Source of the DNA: Agrobacterium vitis
GTDB taxonomy: Bacteria > Pseudomonadota > Alphaproteobacteria > Rhizobiales > Rhizobiaceae
Direction: 5' to 3'
DNA length: 64,000 nucleotides
Assembly: GCF_037039395.1 (NCBI RefSeq)
Contig: NZ_CP146242.1
Span: forward strand, 496,001 to 560,000
Shown here one piece after another: positions 1 through 10,012 of the stretch (position 1 is its first letter; every line of letters begins with the position of its first letter). Both the position numbers and the translations under genes were made by a program. The notes below the pieces were generated by a model. It saw nothing but the letters and a program-made list of their open reading frames with translations. It was not told where the DNA came from and did not search any database.

Positions 1-78
1 AAGCAAGCATGATTCGGTGCCTGATATGTGCGGCTGCAACAGGCGTGCGATCATGAAAAGCTGATTCTTCGCAAGAGG

Positions 79-93
79 TTAACAAGTGGTTAG
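79..93. promoter_or_regulatory. Possible CtrA box upstream of pleC-like gene
   Basis: The sequence reads TTAA, seven bases, then TTAG, one base short of the CtrA consensus TTAA-N7-TTAA. It lies about 100 bases before the PleC-like kinase start. PleC acts in the pathway that controls CtrA, so feedback would make sense, but this is a single imperfect site and the link is inference. Confidence 0.35.
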
Positions 94-190
94 TTTTTTC
101 GACTGGACAGGAAGAATCCCTGATGATTCATTAGGTTAGATTTGGAGCGAGCGGCGCGCCGAATCAGGACGAGGGATCAAGGCAGGGACA

Positions 191-2563
191 ATGGAAAACG
201 TGCAGCGGGCGACCGCAGCCGATGATCGGTTGCGACCGGAATTTCCCGGATATCTGTCATTTCTGGATGCGGTCAAGAACCACGGAGGCGTTGCTTACGT
301 CGTCCGAAACCTTTCGATTTCCAATACTGACGCGGCCCTTCGCCAAGTCATTCCTATTCTGGTGGTTGCTTTTCTAATCGTCATCGCCATGGCGCGTGGC
401 ATGGGGCTTGTCTCGGAATATGCGCGAATGGAAAGCGCCATCCGCCATTCCACCGCGATGATGGCCTCTGCAGCGGCGGCGGCCTTATCTTCCGGCCCCG
501 AGCTTCCGGCAGAACTTGGCCGGGACAAGGCCGAAGCGCTGATCAAGCGTTTTCTGCCGCCCAATCTTCTCGATGACGAAAGCTTCGTTCTCTTGCTCGA
601 CCCCGAAGGCCGGGTGGTCGCCAGTTCCGGCAATGGCAGCAGTTTTGTCGGCATGCAGATCATGACGCTGTTTCCGCAGGTCGCGGTGCTCCGTAATTTC
701 GGAGACCAGACCGGTGCGGTCGAAACCGACATCAACGGTTTTCGCCATATCGCCGTGCTGACCCCGACTGGCACGGACGGCGCGCTTGTTCTGGCGGCCC
801 ATTCGCTGAAATCCGCCGCCGATTACTGGCGGGCGGAACTCGCTCTCAACGTCACGCTGTTTTCGGCCATCTCGCTGATCCTGATGGGCATTCTCTATGC
901 CTATTTCGCCCAGGCAAAACGGGCGCGGGAAACCTCTGACGTGTTCGTCGATTCCAATCGCCGGGTCGAAACTGCCCTGTCGCGCGGTCGCTGCGGATTG
1001 TGGGATTTCGATCTCGCCAGCCGAAAACTGGTCTGGTCGCGCTCTATGTTCGACATTCTCGGCCTGCCGCCGTCTGGTGACCCGCTCGGCTTTGCCGACG
1101 CCGCCCGGCTGATGCACCCTGATGACGGCAATCTTTATGCGCTGGCCCGCACCATTGGCCGGGATGGGGACCGCCATATCGACCAGGTGTTTCGCATGCG
1201 TCACGCCAACGGCCATTATGTCTGGCTGCGCGCCCGCGCCCAGGTGATCCGCACCAGTTCCGGCAGCCCGCATGTGATCGGCATCGCCATGGACGTGACG
1301 GAGCAGCACCGGCTGGCGCAGCGCTATGCCGAGGCCGACCAGCGGCTGGCCGACGCCATCGAATGCACCTCGGAAGCCTTCGTGCTTTGGGACAAGAACG
1401 ACCGGCTGGTGATGTGCAATGCCCATTTTCAACACGTCTACGGCCTGCCCGACAGCGTGCTTGTGCCCGGCGTCGAGCGCGCTGTGGTGGATGCTGCCGC
1501 TGCCCGGCCCATCATTCAACGGCGCATTGCCGATCCCTCCGCCAAGGGAAGCTCGCGCACGACAGAGTTGCAGCTGGCCGACGAGCGCTGGCTGCAAATC
1601 AACGAGCGGCGCACCCGCGATGGCGGCCTGGTCTCTGTTGGCACCGATATTACTCTGCTGAAGCGCCATCAGGAACGGCTGCGCGAGCAGGAGCGCCGGC
1701 TGATGGCAACCATTGGCGACCTGTCTTCGTCGCAGAAAAAGCTGGAACGGCAAAAGGCGGAACTGTCGGAAGCCAACGAGAAATACCTGGCCGAAAAGCA
1801 GCGCGCCGAGGCCGCCAACAAGGCCAAGTCGGAATTCCTCGCCAACATGTCGCATGAGTTGCGCACGCCGCTCAACGCCATCCTCGGCTTTTCCGAAATC
1901 CTCTCCACCGGCATGTTCGGGCCGATCGGCTCACCGAAATACGGCGAATATGCTCGCGATATCCACGATAGCGGCAAGCATCTCCTCAACGTCATCAACG
2001 ACATTCTCGACATGTCGAAGATCGAGGCGGGCCATATGCTGCTGAAATGCGAAAATGTCGATTTCGCCTCGCTGATCGACGAAACCCTGCGGCTGACGAC
2101 CATTTCCGCCAAGGACAAGAATATCGCCATTGAGCAACGCATCGTTTCGGGCCTCGCCATGACCGCCGACCGGCGCGCTCTGAAGCAGATCCTGCTCAAC
2201 ATTCTGTCGAATGCGGTTAAATTCACCAATGAGGGCGGACGTATCGCGGTACGCGCCCACAAGATCGACGGCGCGGTGCGGCTGCTGGTCTCTGATACCG
2301 GCATCGGCATTCCCAAACAGGCCATCAGCAAGATCGGACAGCCCTTCGAACAGGTGCAGAGCCAATATGCCAAGAGCAAGGGCGGATCGGGCCTGGGCCT
2401 GGCGATTTCCCGCTCGCTGATCGTGCTGCATGGCGGTAGCCTGCGGATTCGCTCACGCGAGGGCAAAGGGACTGTTGTTTCGATCACCGTGCCGGATAGA
2501 CCGTCGCAACTTCCCCCCTGCCGCAAGTCCGCCGCTCAGGGCCGGGTGCTGACAACCGCCTGA
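191..2563 (+). CDS. pleC: PleC-like PAS-domain sensor histidine kinase
   Basis: This is a 790-residue membrane sensor kinase. The N-terminus has a hydrophobic segment at about residues 52-70, a periplasmic sensing stretch, and a second membrane segment at about 220-240. Two PAS-like domains follow (about 255-385 and 390-500), then a coiled coil and a HisKA domain with the phospho-acceptor His near residue 555 in the motif MSHELRTPLNAILGFSE. A HATPase domain carries DTGIGIP and a GSGLGLAIS glycine box. The HisKA sequence is of the PleC/DivJ type, and the position beside glnE matches the S. meliloti pleC locus as I recall it. PleC family kinases act on DivK and the CtrA pathway at a cell pole. 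The 3' end overlaps the convergent glnE end by 28 bases. The family call is firm; the exact PleC identity rests on gene order. Confidence 0.82.
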   Translation: MENVQRATAADDRLRPEFPGYLSFLDAVKNHGGVAYVVRNLSISNTDAALRQVIPILVVAFLIVIAMARGMGLVSEYARMESAIRHSTAMMASAAAAALSSGPELPAELGRDKAEALIKRFLPPNLLDDESFVLLLDPEGRVVASSGNGSSFVGMQIMTLFPQVAVLRNFGDQTGAVETDINGFRHIAVLTPTGTDGALVLAAHSLKSAADYWRAELALNVTLFSAISLILMGILYAYFAQAKRARETSDVFVDSNRRVETALSRGRCGLWDFDLASRKLVWSRSMFDILGLPPSGDPLGFADAARLMHPDDGNLYALARTIGRDGDRHIDQVFRMRHANGHYVWLRARAQVIRTSSGSPHVIGIAMDVTEQHRLAQRYAEADQRLADAIECTSEAFVLWDKNDRLVMCNAHFQHVYGLPDSVLVPGVERAVVDAAAARPIIQRRIADPSAKGSSRTTELQLADERWLQINERRTRDGGLVSVGTDITLLKRHQERLREQERRLMATIGDLSSSQKKLERQKAELSEANEKYLAEKQRAEAANKAKSEFLANMSHELRTPLNAILGFSEILSTGMFGPIGSPKYGEYARDIHDSGKHLLNVINDILDMSKIEAGHMLLKCENVDFASLIDETLRLTTISAKDKNIAIEQRIVSGLAMTADRRALKQILLNILSNAVKFTNEGGRIAVRAHKIDGAVRLLVSDTGIGIPKQAISKIGQPFEQVQSQYAKSKGGSGLGLAISRSLIVLHGGSLRIRSREGKGTVVSITVPDRPSQLPPCRKSAAQGRVLTTA

Positions 2564-5529
2564 AAAATCCGCCGAACCGCCTTGGACAGGCGTTTCAACT
2601 CGGCCTCCAGCACTTTGAGGTCCGGGCAGTCGGCAACCCGCAGGACGACATCGATCAGGCCCGCCGGTGCATCCTGCGGCCTGAATCCTCCTTCGACACA
2701 GGCCCTGATTACCTGCGACAGTTCCGTGTAGAGCGTGAGGGCCGCAAGGCAGAGATCGAGATCACCCGCATCCATCGCCCGCGCACCACCCTGCTTCAAA
2801 CGCTGGGCGGTGGTGATATCCGTCTGCGAAAACTCCGGCCCGTCCTGTGCCGTCAATCCATGATCCGGTTCTACCAGGGCCAGGTATTGAGCGAGAAATT
2901 CCAGATCGACCAATCCGCCGGGTATCAGTTTCAGGTCCCATCCGTCCTTCGGCGGCTTTTCGGTGTCGATCAGGCTGCGCATCTCACTGACATCGGCAGC
3001 AATCGCGGCGCGGTCGCGGGTCTGCGCCAGGATATCGGCAATGATGGTTTGGGCCTTGGCGACCAGCGGGCCATCGCCGGTGATCAGCCGGGCGCGGGTC
3101 AGCGCCATATGCTCCCAGGTCCAGGCCTCCTCGCGCTGATAGCGCTCGAAGGCTCTCAGCCGGGTTGCCACCGGCCCCTTGTTGCCGGAAGGACGAAGCC
3201 GCATATCCACCTCATAGAGCACGCCTTCGGCGGTCGGTGCGGACAAGGCGGCGATCAATCGCTGGGTCAGGCGGGTATAATAGCGCACGGGATCGAGTGG
3301 TTTTGCTCCATCGCTCTCCCCGTTTTCATCATCATACTCATAAAGCACGATCAGATCGACGTCGGAACCTGCGGTCAGCTCCCGCGAGCCAAGCTTGCCC
3401 ATGCCGACCAGCGCCAGTTGCCCGCCAGAGATCCGGCCATGCACCCGTTCCACTTCACGGCGCACAGCGTGAAAGGCCTGCTCGATCACCAGATCGGCGA
3501 GATCGGTAAAGGCATGACCCGCCACCGTTCCGGAAATCGCCCCGGTCATCAGGCGAATGCCGATCAGGAAACGCTGCTCGGCGGCAAAGATCCGCAGGCG
3601 GTCGAGCAGTTCCTCGTAATTCGACACACCGCCAATAAAAGCATCGAGGCGCATGGCAAGATAATCGCGCGTCGGCAGATCGGCCATCAGACCGGGGTCG
3701 AGCATGCCATCAAAAACATGCGGACGACTGGCAATGGTGGCAGCAAGCCGGGGCGCGGCAGCCATGATGGTAACGATCAATTCCAGCAGTGCCGGGTTGT
3801 TGCCAAGCAGCGAAAACAGCTGGATACCGGCGGGAAGGCCCGACAGAAACGCATCAAACCGCAACAGCGCCTCATCGGCGCGACGGCTTTCGCCAAATGC
3901 CTTGAGGAGACGCGGGGTCAGTTCCGTCAACCGTTCGCGGGCCTCCACAGATTGCGTGGCGCGGTAGCGTCCGTAATGCCAGGTGCGGATCACCCTGGAA
4001 ATGTCTTCAGGCCGGTGAAATCCAAGCTTTTCCAGCGTCTTCAACGTATCGGGATCGTCCTTTTGACCGGTAAACACCAGATTGCCGCCAACAGACAGAT
4101 CGTCTTCCTGTTCAAACAATTGACCGTAACGCCGCTCGACCAGCCGTAGCCGCTTTTCCAGGGCCTGCGAAAAGCCTGCCGGAGTATCGAAGCCGCACAT
4201 CAGCGCAATCCGCTTCAACTCGGTCTCGGTGGTCGGCAGCGTATGGCTCTGCTCATCATGCACCATCTGGATGCGGTGCTCGACATCACGCAAAAACCAA
4301 TAGGCTTCGGTCAGTTCATCGCGGGTGCTGGCATCGATCCAGCGGGCCTGTTCCAGCGCCGCCAGTGCTGCCTCGGTGCCGCGCACCCGCAGATCCGGCA
4401 TCCGTCCACCAGCGATCAATTGCTGGGTCTGGGCGAAGAACTCGATCTCGCGAATCCCGCCGCGCCCGAGCTTGACGTTATGGCCCTTGACCGCAATCGC
4501 TCCATGGCCCCGATGGCTATGGATCTGTCGCTTGATCGAATGAATATCGGCAATCGCCGCATAATCCAGGTATTTTCGAAACACGAAAGGCGCCAATTCC
4601 TTGAGAAAGGCCTGACCTGCCGCAAGATCCCCCGCCAGCGCCCGGGCCTTGATAAAGGCGGCGCGTTCCCAGTTCTGCCCACGTCCCTCATAATAGATCA
4701 GTGCTGCCTCAACCGGCATGGCGAGCGGCGTGGCCCCTGGATCGGGCCTGAGCCTCAAATCGGTACGGAAGACATAACCATCACCGGTGCGCTCCTGCAA
4801 AATGCGGATCAACCGGCGCATCATCCGGCCATAGGTTTCGGTTGCTTCCTCGGGGGCGACCAGGATTGCCGCATCCGGCTCAAAAAACACCACGAGATCG
4901 ATGTCCGACGAATAGTTGAGCTCAAACGCGCCAAGCTTGCCCATGCCCAGCACGATCAGGCCACTGTGTTTCGATGGCGCATCGCGATCGGCAAGCTGTA
5001 ACTTGCCCGCCTCATGACCCGCCAGCAAAAGATGGTCGATGGCGCAGGCGATTGCTGCATCCGCCATCCGCGACAGCCATAGCGTCGTCTGACGGGGATG
5101 AAACAGTCGGCCCAGATCGGCCAGCGCCAGCAGAAAGGACAGGCCGCGCTTGGCCTGGCGCAACCTGGTCATCACCATAGCCTCGGTTGGCGGCACTCCT
5201 TCCTGCGCCGGTCGCCAGGCATGGCGCGCATGCTCCACCAACCCATTCAGGCTCTCCTCCAAAGGGGCATGCAGCGCGCGCACAAGCAAATCAGGACGCA
5301 GCGCCGCCGTCTCACGCAGATAGGGAGATAGCGTCAGGGCAGCGATAATGAAGGATTTGAGCGGTGTCTCATCCGAAAGCAAGGCTGCGATCTCAGGCGT
5401 GTCCCTGCCAAGCTCCTTCAGCACGGCAAGGACAGCCTTGGTCTCCACCTTGTTCAGCGGTTTGACGACATCTTCGGCGACATCGCGCAGAAAGACGGTT
5501 TCCGGCAAAACGGGCTGGTCCTTGGGCAT
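2536..5529 (-). CDS. glnE: Bifunctional glutamine synthetase adenylyltransferase/deadenylase
   Basis: GlnE attaches and removes AMP on glutamine synthetase in response to PII, setting ammonium assimilation in the cytoplasm. The protein is about 997 residues, the usual length. It has two nucleotidyltransferase modules, with the metal-binding motif SSDIDLVVFF near residue 210 and GSDVDLIVLYEY near residue 720. Each module is followed by a helical regulatory part containing GIREIEFFAQ or GLVDLEFLAQ. Two ATGs are close together: the one at 5529 has GGAGG six bases upstream, while the one at 5535 directly abuts it, so 5529 is preferred. The gene converges with the pleC-like gene and overlaps its end. 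Confidence 0.96.
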   Translation of the reverse strand: MPKDQPVLPETVFLRDVAEDVVKPLNKVETKAVLAVLKELGRDTPEIAALLSDETPLKSFIIAALTLSPYLRETAALRPDLLVRALHAPLEESLNGLVEHARHAWRPAQEGVPPTEAMVMTRLRQAKRGLSFLLALADLGRLFHPRQTTLWLSRMADAAIACAIDHLLLAGHEAGKLQLADRDAPSKHSGLIVLGMGKLGAFELNYSSDIDLVVFFEPDAAILVAPEEATETYGRMMRRLIRILQERTGDGYVFRTDLRLRPDPGATPLAMPVEAALIYYEGRGQNWERAAFIKARALAGDLAAGQAFLKELAPFVFRKYLDYAAIADIHSIKRQIHSHRGHGAIAVKGHNVKLGRGGIREIEFFAQTQQLIAGGRMPDLRVRGTEAALAALEQARWIDASTRDELTEAYWFLRDVEHRIQMVHDEQSHTLPTTETELKRIALMCGFDTPAGFSQALEKRLRLVERRYGQLFEQEDDLSVGGNLVFTGQKDDPDTLKTLEKLGFHRPEDISRVIRTWHYGRYRATQSVEARERLTELTPRLLKAFGESRRADEALLRFDAFLSGLPAGIQLFSLLGNNPALLELIVTIMAAAPRLAATIASRPHVFDGMLDPGLMADLPTRDYLAMRLDAFIGGVSNYEELLDRLRIFAAEQRFLIGIRLMTGAISGTVAGHAFTDLADLVIEQAFHAVRREVERVHGRISGGQLALVGMGKLGSRELTAGSDVDLIVLYEYDDENGESDGAKPLDPVRYYTRLTQRLIAALSAPTAEGVLYEVDMRLRPSGNKGPVATRLRAFERYQREEAWTWEHMALTRARLITGDGPLVAKAQTIIADILAQTRDRAAIAADVSEMRSLIDTEKPPKDGWDLKLIPGGLVDLEFLAQYLALVEPDHGLTAQDGPEFSQTDITTAQRLKQGGARAMDAGDLDLCLAALTLYTELSQVIRACVEGGFRPQDAPAGLIDVVLRVADCPDLKVLEAELKRLSKAVRRIFQAVVSTRP

Positions 5530-5605
5530 GCACATCCTCCATCCCGCCTGTTTCGGTCTGCCTTTTACAAGGCGGCCTTTTTGGCCATGGCGGGTTGAGA
5601 GAAGT

Positions 5606-7012
5606 TTATGCGGTTACACGCGGAAAGACCATGGTGGCCGTCAGCCCGGGACACTCGGAATTGGCGGTATCGGTATCGCTCAGCTCCAGCCTGCCGCCAT
5701 GCAGCGCCATCACCGCCTCGACCAGCGACAGGCCAAGACCAGTGCCGGGTTTGCTTCGGCTTTCATCCAGCCGCACGAAACGCTTGACGACATCTTCCCG
5801 GCGCTCCGCCGCGATGCCAGGGCCATGATCGCAGACGCTGAGACGCGCCTCGCCGCCCGGCGTCTTTACCAGCACCACGCGGATTTCGCTGCCGCCTTCA
5901 CCCGCATATTTAATGGCATTGTCGAGCAGATTAAAAATCGCCTGGCCGATCAGTTCGCGATTGCCCCGCACGCTAATGCCGGGGGCAATATCGCTTGTCA
6001 GCACATAGCCCGCCTCCTCGGCCACCGGCTCGTAAAGCTCGGCGGTATCGGCGACAATGCCGGAGGCATCGAGATCGGAAAGCTCGGCGGCAATCGAGCC
6101 CGCCTCGACGCGGGAAATCATCAACAGCGCGTTGAACGTGCGGATCAACTGATCCGATTCGCCGATAATCCCTTCCAGCGCCTGGCGCCGTAGCTGGTCA
6201 TCATCCTCGGCCAGGGCATCGGCGGCCTTGTTGCGCAGCCGCGTCAGCGGCGTCTTCAGGTCATGGGCGATATTGTCGGAGACCTGACGAAGGCCCTCAT
6301 TGAGCTTTTCGATCCGCTCCAGCATATCGTTCAGCGAGCGCGACAGCCGGTCAAATTCATCGCCGGAACCGGAGACCGGCAGACGCTGGCCAAGATCGCC
6401 CGCCATGATCTTCTTGCTGGCGGCAGACACCCGATCGATGCGCTTCAAGGCGTTGCGGCCAATGGCAAACCAGATCACCAAAGCCCCCGCCCCCATGATC
6501 GCGAGCGCCACCATCAGCGCCTTGCGCACCAGAATGCGGAATTTGGTCGGCTCGCCCAGATCCCGCCCGACCAGAATACGCAACCCATTGTCCAGCGCCA
6601 GCACATTGGCAATCGCCAGATGCGGGCGGGAAGGTCCTGATTCCGCATAGCGGTTATAGGCGAAGGGAAAATCCGTCCAGCCCTCACGGTCCAGCACGCC
6701 CGGCTCGACCGAACTGACATTGCCCGCCAGAAACTGACCGTTTGGCCCGGCAATGACATAGAGATTGGCGCCGGGCTGGCGCATGCGCCGTTCCATCAGC
6801 CGCAGCAGGTTATCGACACCGCCCTTTTCGTAGGCGCGCTCGATTTCCGTCACTTCCTGTTGCAGGCTCTCTCGCGTCTGCTGATTGAGCAGCCGTTCCG
6901 ACAGTGCCGTGACGTAGATCACCAGAAAAGCGGCGCAAAGCGCAAACAGAATGATGTAAAGCGCCGAAAGCCTGACGGCGGTAGACTTGAACAGAAATCC
7001 GGCACGCGACAT
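5606..7012 (-). CDS. Two-component sensor histidine kinase (HAMP/HisKA/HATPase)
   Basis: This 468-residue protein has an N-terminal membrane helix (about 15-35), a periplasmic domain, a second helix near 165-185, and a HAMP linker. The HisKA domain has its His near residue 248 in the motif DNIAHDLKTPLTRLRN. The HATPase domain contains LLDNAIKYA, CDHGPGI and GTGLGLSLVEA. It begins 9 bases after the response regulator stop, so the two form one operon and presumably a cognate pair. The pair sits between glnE and the degP-like protease, as in related rhizobia, which suggests an envelope-stress role, but the signal is not known to me. Confidence 0.9.
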   Translation of the reverse strand: MSRAGFLFKSTAVRLSALYIILFALCAAFLVIYVTALSERLLNQQTRESLQQEVTEIERAYEKGGVDNLLRLMERRMRQPGANLYVIAGPNGQFLAGNVSSVEPGVLDREGWTDFPFAYNRYAESGPSRPHLAIANVLALDNGLRILVGRDLGEPTKFRILVRKALMVALAIMGAGALVIWFAIGRNALKRIDRVSAASKKIMAGDLGQRLPVSGSGDEFDRLSRSLNDMLERIEKLNEGLRQVSDNIAHDLKTPLTRLRNKAADALAEDDDQLRRQALEGIIGESDQLIRTFNALLMISRVEAGSIAAELSDLDASGIVADTAELYEPVAEEAGYVLTSDIAPGISVRGNRELIGQAIFNLLDNAIKYAGEGGSEIRVVLVKTPGGEARLSVCDHGPGIAAERREDVVKRFVRLDESRSKPGTGLGLSLVEAVMALHGGRLELSDTDTANSECPGLTATMVFPRVTA

Positions 7013-7021
7013 CGGGGCTCG

Positions 7022-7699
7022 TCAGCTTTCGTCTTTGATCATGTAGCCCGCACCGCGCACCGTTTTCAACAGCGGCCGGTCGAAATCCTTTTCGATCTTG
7101 GAGCGCAGCCGCGACACATGCACGTCGATGACATTGGTCTGCGGATCGAAATGATAGTCCCAGACATGTTCCAGCAGCATGGTGCGGGTCACCACCTGCC
7201 CGGCATTCTTCATCAGATATTCCAGCAGGCGGAATTCGCGCGGCTGGAGAAGGATTTCCTTGCCCGCCCGGCGCACTTCGTGGGAGAGGCGGTCCAGTTC
7301 CAGATCGCCGACCCGATAGATCATGTCCTGTTCCGGCGTGCCCTTGCGTCGCCCCAGGACTTCGACCCGGGCCAGAAGCTCGGAAAAGGCATAGGGCTTG
7401 GGCAGGTAATCGTCCCCACCGGCGCGAAGGCCGGTCACCCGGTCATCGACCTGGCCAAGCGCCGACAGGATCAGCACCGGCGTATTGATGCTGCGCTTGC
7501 GCAATTCAGAAATCACCGACAAGCCATCGCGGCGCGGCAGCATCCGGTCGATGATCATCACGTCATAGGTATTTTCGCAGCCCATGAACAGGCCTGCCTC
7601 GCCATCGCTGGCGTGGTCGGCCATGATCCCAGCCTCACGGAAGGCCTTGGTCATGTATGCGGCGGCTTCAAGATCGTCTTCGATCACAAGTATTTTCAT
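7022..7699 (-). CDS. OmpR-family response regulator
   Basis: This is a 225-residue DNA-binding regulator. The receiver domain begins MKILVIEDD with the phosphorylatable Asp at position 51. A winged-helix C-terminal domain contains LQPREFRLLEYLM and NVIDVHVSRLRSKI. An open frame extends upstream to 7801, but the ATG at 7699 gives the normal family length and starts exactly where homology begins, so that start is chosen. It is the first gene of the operon with the following histidine kinase. The degP-like gene lies upstream on the same strand, 171 bases away. Confidence 0.92.
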   Translation of the reverse strand: MKILVIEDDLEAAAYMTKAFREAGIMADHASDGEAGLFMGCENTYDVMIIDRMLPRRDGLSVISELRKRSINTPVLILSALGQVDDRVTGLRAGGDDYLPKPYAFSELLARVEVLGRRKGTPEQDMIYRVGDLELDRLSHEVRRAGKEILLQPREFRLLEYLMKNAGQVVTRTMLLEHVWDYHFDPQTNVIDVHVSRLRSKIEKDFDRPLLKTVRGAGYMIKDES

Positions 7700-7830
7700 G
7701 CGCGCGACATTAGTGCCCGCATTGCCTGATGCACAGCCTGTTTTACCGGTTTCCATGCTTTGTCCCGTCCCGAATGCCATGATCTGCGCCTCTTCGTTCA
7801 CGAAAACACATCTTCTGCCGGAAGATTGAC

Positions 7831-7854
7831 GGCGACTGGAAAAGTCCAGCCGCC
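7831..7854 (-). terminator. Possible hairpin terminator after the degP-like gene
   Basis: An inverted repeat with 10-base arms and one mismatched pair (GGCG, mismatch, CTGGA, loop AAAG, TCCAG, mismatch, CGCC) lies 17 bases past the stop of the degP-like gene. No clear T-run follows on the minus strand, so it may be an attenuator or an RNA-stabilising hairpin rather than a classical terminator. Confidence 0.35.
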
Positions 7855-7870
7855 GCCAATAGCCTGATCA

Positions 7871-9422
7871 TCAGCCCTGGTTGATCGGCAGGGCGATGAA
7901 GCGGCTGCCATTGTCGGTTTCCACCTGGAAGAGCGCCTTGGTGCGGCCATCCTTCTTGGCCTGTTCAAGGATCTTCTTGACATCGGCGGCGCTGGAGACC
8001 TGCTGGTTATTGACCGAGGTGATCTTCTGGCCAGTCTTCAGCCCCTTGTCGGCAGCGTCGGAATCAGGGTCGACATTGGTGATCGTCAGGCCCTTGCCGT
8101 CATCGGCACGCTGGACAGTGACCCCAAGATTGGCAAGCGCCTGCTCGGTGGCCGGTGCGTTCTGCTCGGGCGCGCCCTGGTCCTCATCACCGCTGGCCGC
8201 ATCCTTTTCAGCAGGCAAGGTGCCGAGATCGACCTTGACGGAGGTCGGCTTGCCATTGCGCCAGATCGAAATATCGACCTTGGTATTGGGCGGGAAGGCC
8301 GCAATGCGCTTGGCGAGATCACGCGGGTCCTTAACCGGATCGCCATTCACGGCGGTGATCACATCGCCCTGCTTGATACCGGCCTTGTCACCGGGCGAAT
8401 CGGCCTGCGGTTCAGCCACCAGCGCGCCCTTGGCGTCGGCCAGACCGAGCGATTCGGCAATATCCTTGGTGACGGGCTGGATCTGCACGCCAAGCCAGCC
8501 GCGCTGCACCGAGCCATGCTTGATCAATTCAGCAACCACATCCTTGGCGGTGGCAGCCGGAATAGCGAAGGCGATGCCGACGCTGCCGCCCGATGGCGAG
8601 AAGATCGCCGTATTGATCCCGACCACCTTGCCGCTGAGGTTGAAGTCCGGCCCACCCGAATTGCCCCGGTTTACCGGTGCGTCGATCTGGATGTAATCAT
8701 CGTAGGGGCCGGAGCCGATATCGCGACCAAAGGCCGAAACGATACCCGAGGTCACGGTTCCGCCGAGACCGAAGGGATTGCCGACGGCCACGACCCAGTC
8801 ACCAACGCGGATCTTGTCATCCTGCGCCCATTCGACATAGGTGAATTTCTTGGTCGGCTGATCGACCTTCAAAACGGCGAGATCGGTGCGCGGGTCCTTA
8901 CCGACCAGCTTGGCATCGTATTCGGTGCCATCATTCATCACCACCGTATAGGCCTGACCATCGGAAACCACGTGATTGTTGGTTACGACATAGCCGTCCT
9001 CGGAGATGAAGAAGCCCGAGCCTTGGGCAATCGGACGCAGCTTACCATGACGCTCGGCATGCGGTCCGCCCTTAGGGCCTCCTGGACCACCCGGACCGCC
9101 GGGGCCTGGCATGCCCCATTCCTTGAAGAAGCGCTTCAGCGGGTCAGGGGAGCTGGTCGAAGTCACGGCCATTGAAGGAGAAGTTGCTGCCGTCCTCGGA
9201 GGCCTGTTGCACATCCGATTTGACGCGGATGGAGACGACGGCGGGAGAGACCGCACTGACCAGATCGGCAAAGCTCGGCACTTGCGGCGCCTGGACCTCG
9301 ACGGGCGCGGCCAGCGCAGGCGTCACCGTCACGGCACCCGCCAGCATCAGGGCCGCCAGCCCTGCCGCGGTGCCTGCCCGCAGCCTGGAAGTAACGGAGC
9401 GATTATGGAAGGATTTCGACAT
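7871..9422 (-). pseudogene. degP: DegP/Do-family periplasmic serine protease, frameshifted near the N-terminus
   Basis: Read across one frame change, this encodes a full Do-family protease. It has a signal peptide starting MSKSFHNRSVTSRLRAGTAA and ending ALA. A trypsin-like domain has the triad in VTNNHVV (His), DPRTDLAVLKV (Asp) and RGNSGGP (Ser), and two PDZ domains follow. The first 92 codons (9144-9422) end at a TGA. The rest continues in another frame after a run of four C on the minus strand (9147-9150). Removing one C restores the reading QLPDPLKRFF. Everything downstream is intact, so this is either a recent inactivating mutation, a phase-variable tract or a sequencing error. Without the signal peptide the protease would not reach the periplasm. 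DegP handles misfolded envelope proteins. The residue after GNSGGP is Asp. Confidence 0.8.
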
Positions 9423-9662
9423 GGATCTCTACCTTATCTTGTTCTGGTTGGCATCGTATCTTGCGAAGACCGGAGCGACCCGGCTTCAGGCGGTGGATGA
9501 CAAAGATATAGGATGGATCACGTTACAACGAACTGTCCGGAACATGAAAAGTTGGTAATGCGGAAATTTACGCGCCGGAAAGGTTTTTCAATAGGTTCGA
9601 CGCCGGTCGCTTGATAAAGTCTGGACGGCCTTTACACATCCTGAGCCGATCCGGGGATTTCT

Positions 9663-9953
9663 ATGCATCGTATTCCACTCTGTTTATTCGCGGCGATACT
9701 GACCGGCTGCGCAGCCGCCCCGCACAAGGAGATCGGCGCCATTCGTTTGATAACCGACGCCAAAGGACGCCCCGCAAAAATCTATATGGAAAAATCGACC
9801 GGTAACGCGATAACCGATCGTCGTGTCATGCTTTTCATGCGCACCACTTTCGCCAAACGCGTGCCCCACCCGCTTCCCAACCGTGTCTATCGTCAAGGCG
9901 TGAGTGGCGTGGCAAGCGATCACCCCACAACGATCGAGATCCCGCTTTTCTGA
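9663..9953 (+). CDS. Small lipoprotein, possibly TonB-C-like
   Basis: The 96-residue product starts MHRIPLCLFAAILTGCAAAP, a signal peptide ending in a lipobox (LTGC) with the acylated Cys at residue 16, so an envelope lipoprotein is expected. The remaining residues include KIYMEKSTGNAITDRRV and FAKRVPHPLPNRVYRQGV, which faintly resemble the C-terminal half of TonB-family proteins. It lies alone between the degP-like and cyc genes, opposite to their direction. No function is assigned. Confidence 0.65.
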   Translation: MHRIPLCLFAAILTGCAAAPHKEIGAIRLITDAKGRPAKIYMEKSTGNAITDRRVMLFMRTTFAKRVPHPLPNRVYRQGVSGVASDHPTTIEIPLF

Positions 9954-10012
9954 TAGGGGCATATCCCTGCGTTCTGCGGCTGAACCCTGCTGGTTTTCGT
10001 GGGAACCGCCCC

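Noticed and set aside
485..1855. Long open frame opposite the PleC-like kinase
   Set aside because: It is the GC-rich shadow of a clear kinase gene, with no domain pattern or ribosome site.
2860..4149. Long plus-strand frame inside glnE
   Set aside because: It lies fully opposite a strongly conserved gene and has no recognisable motif.
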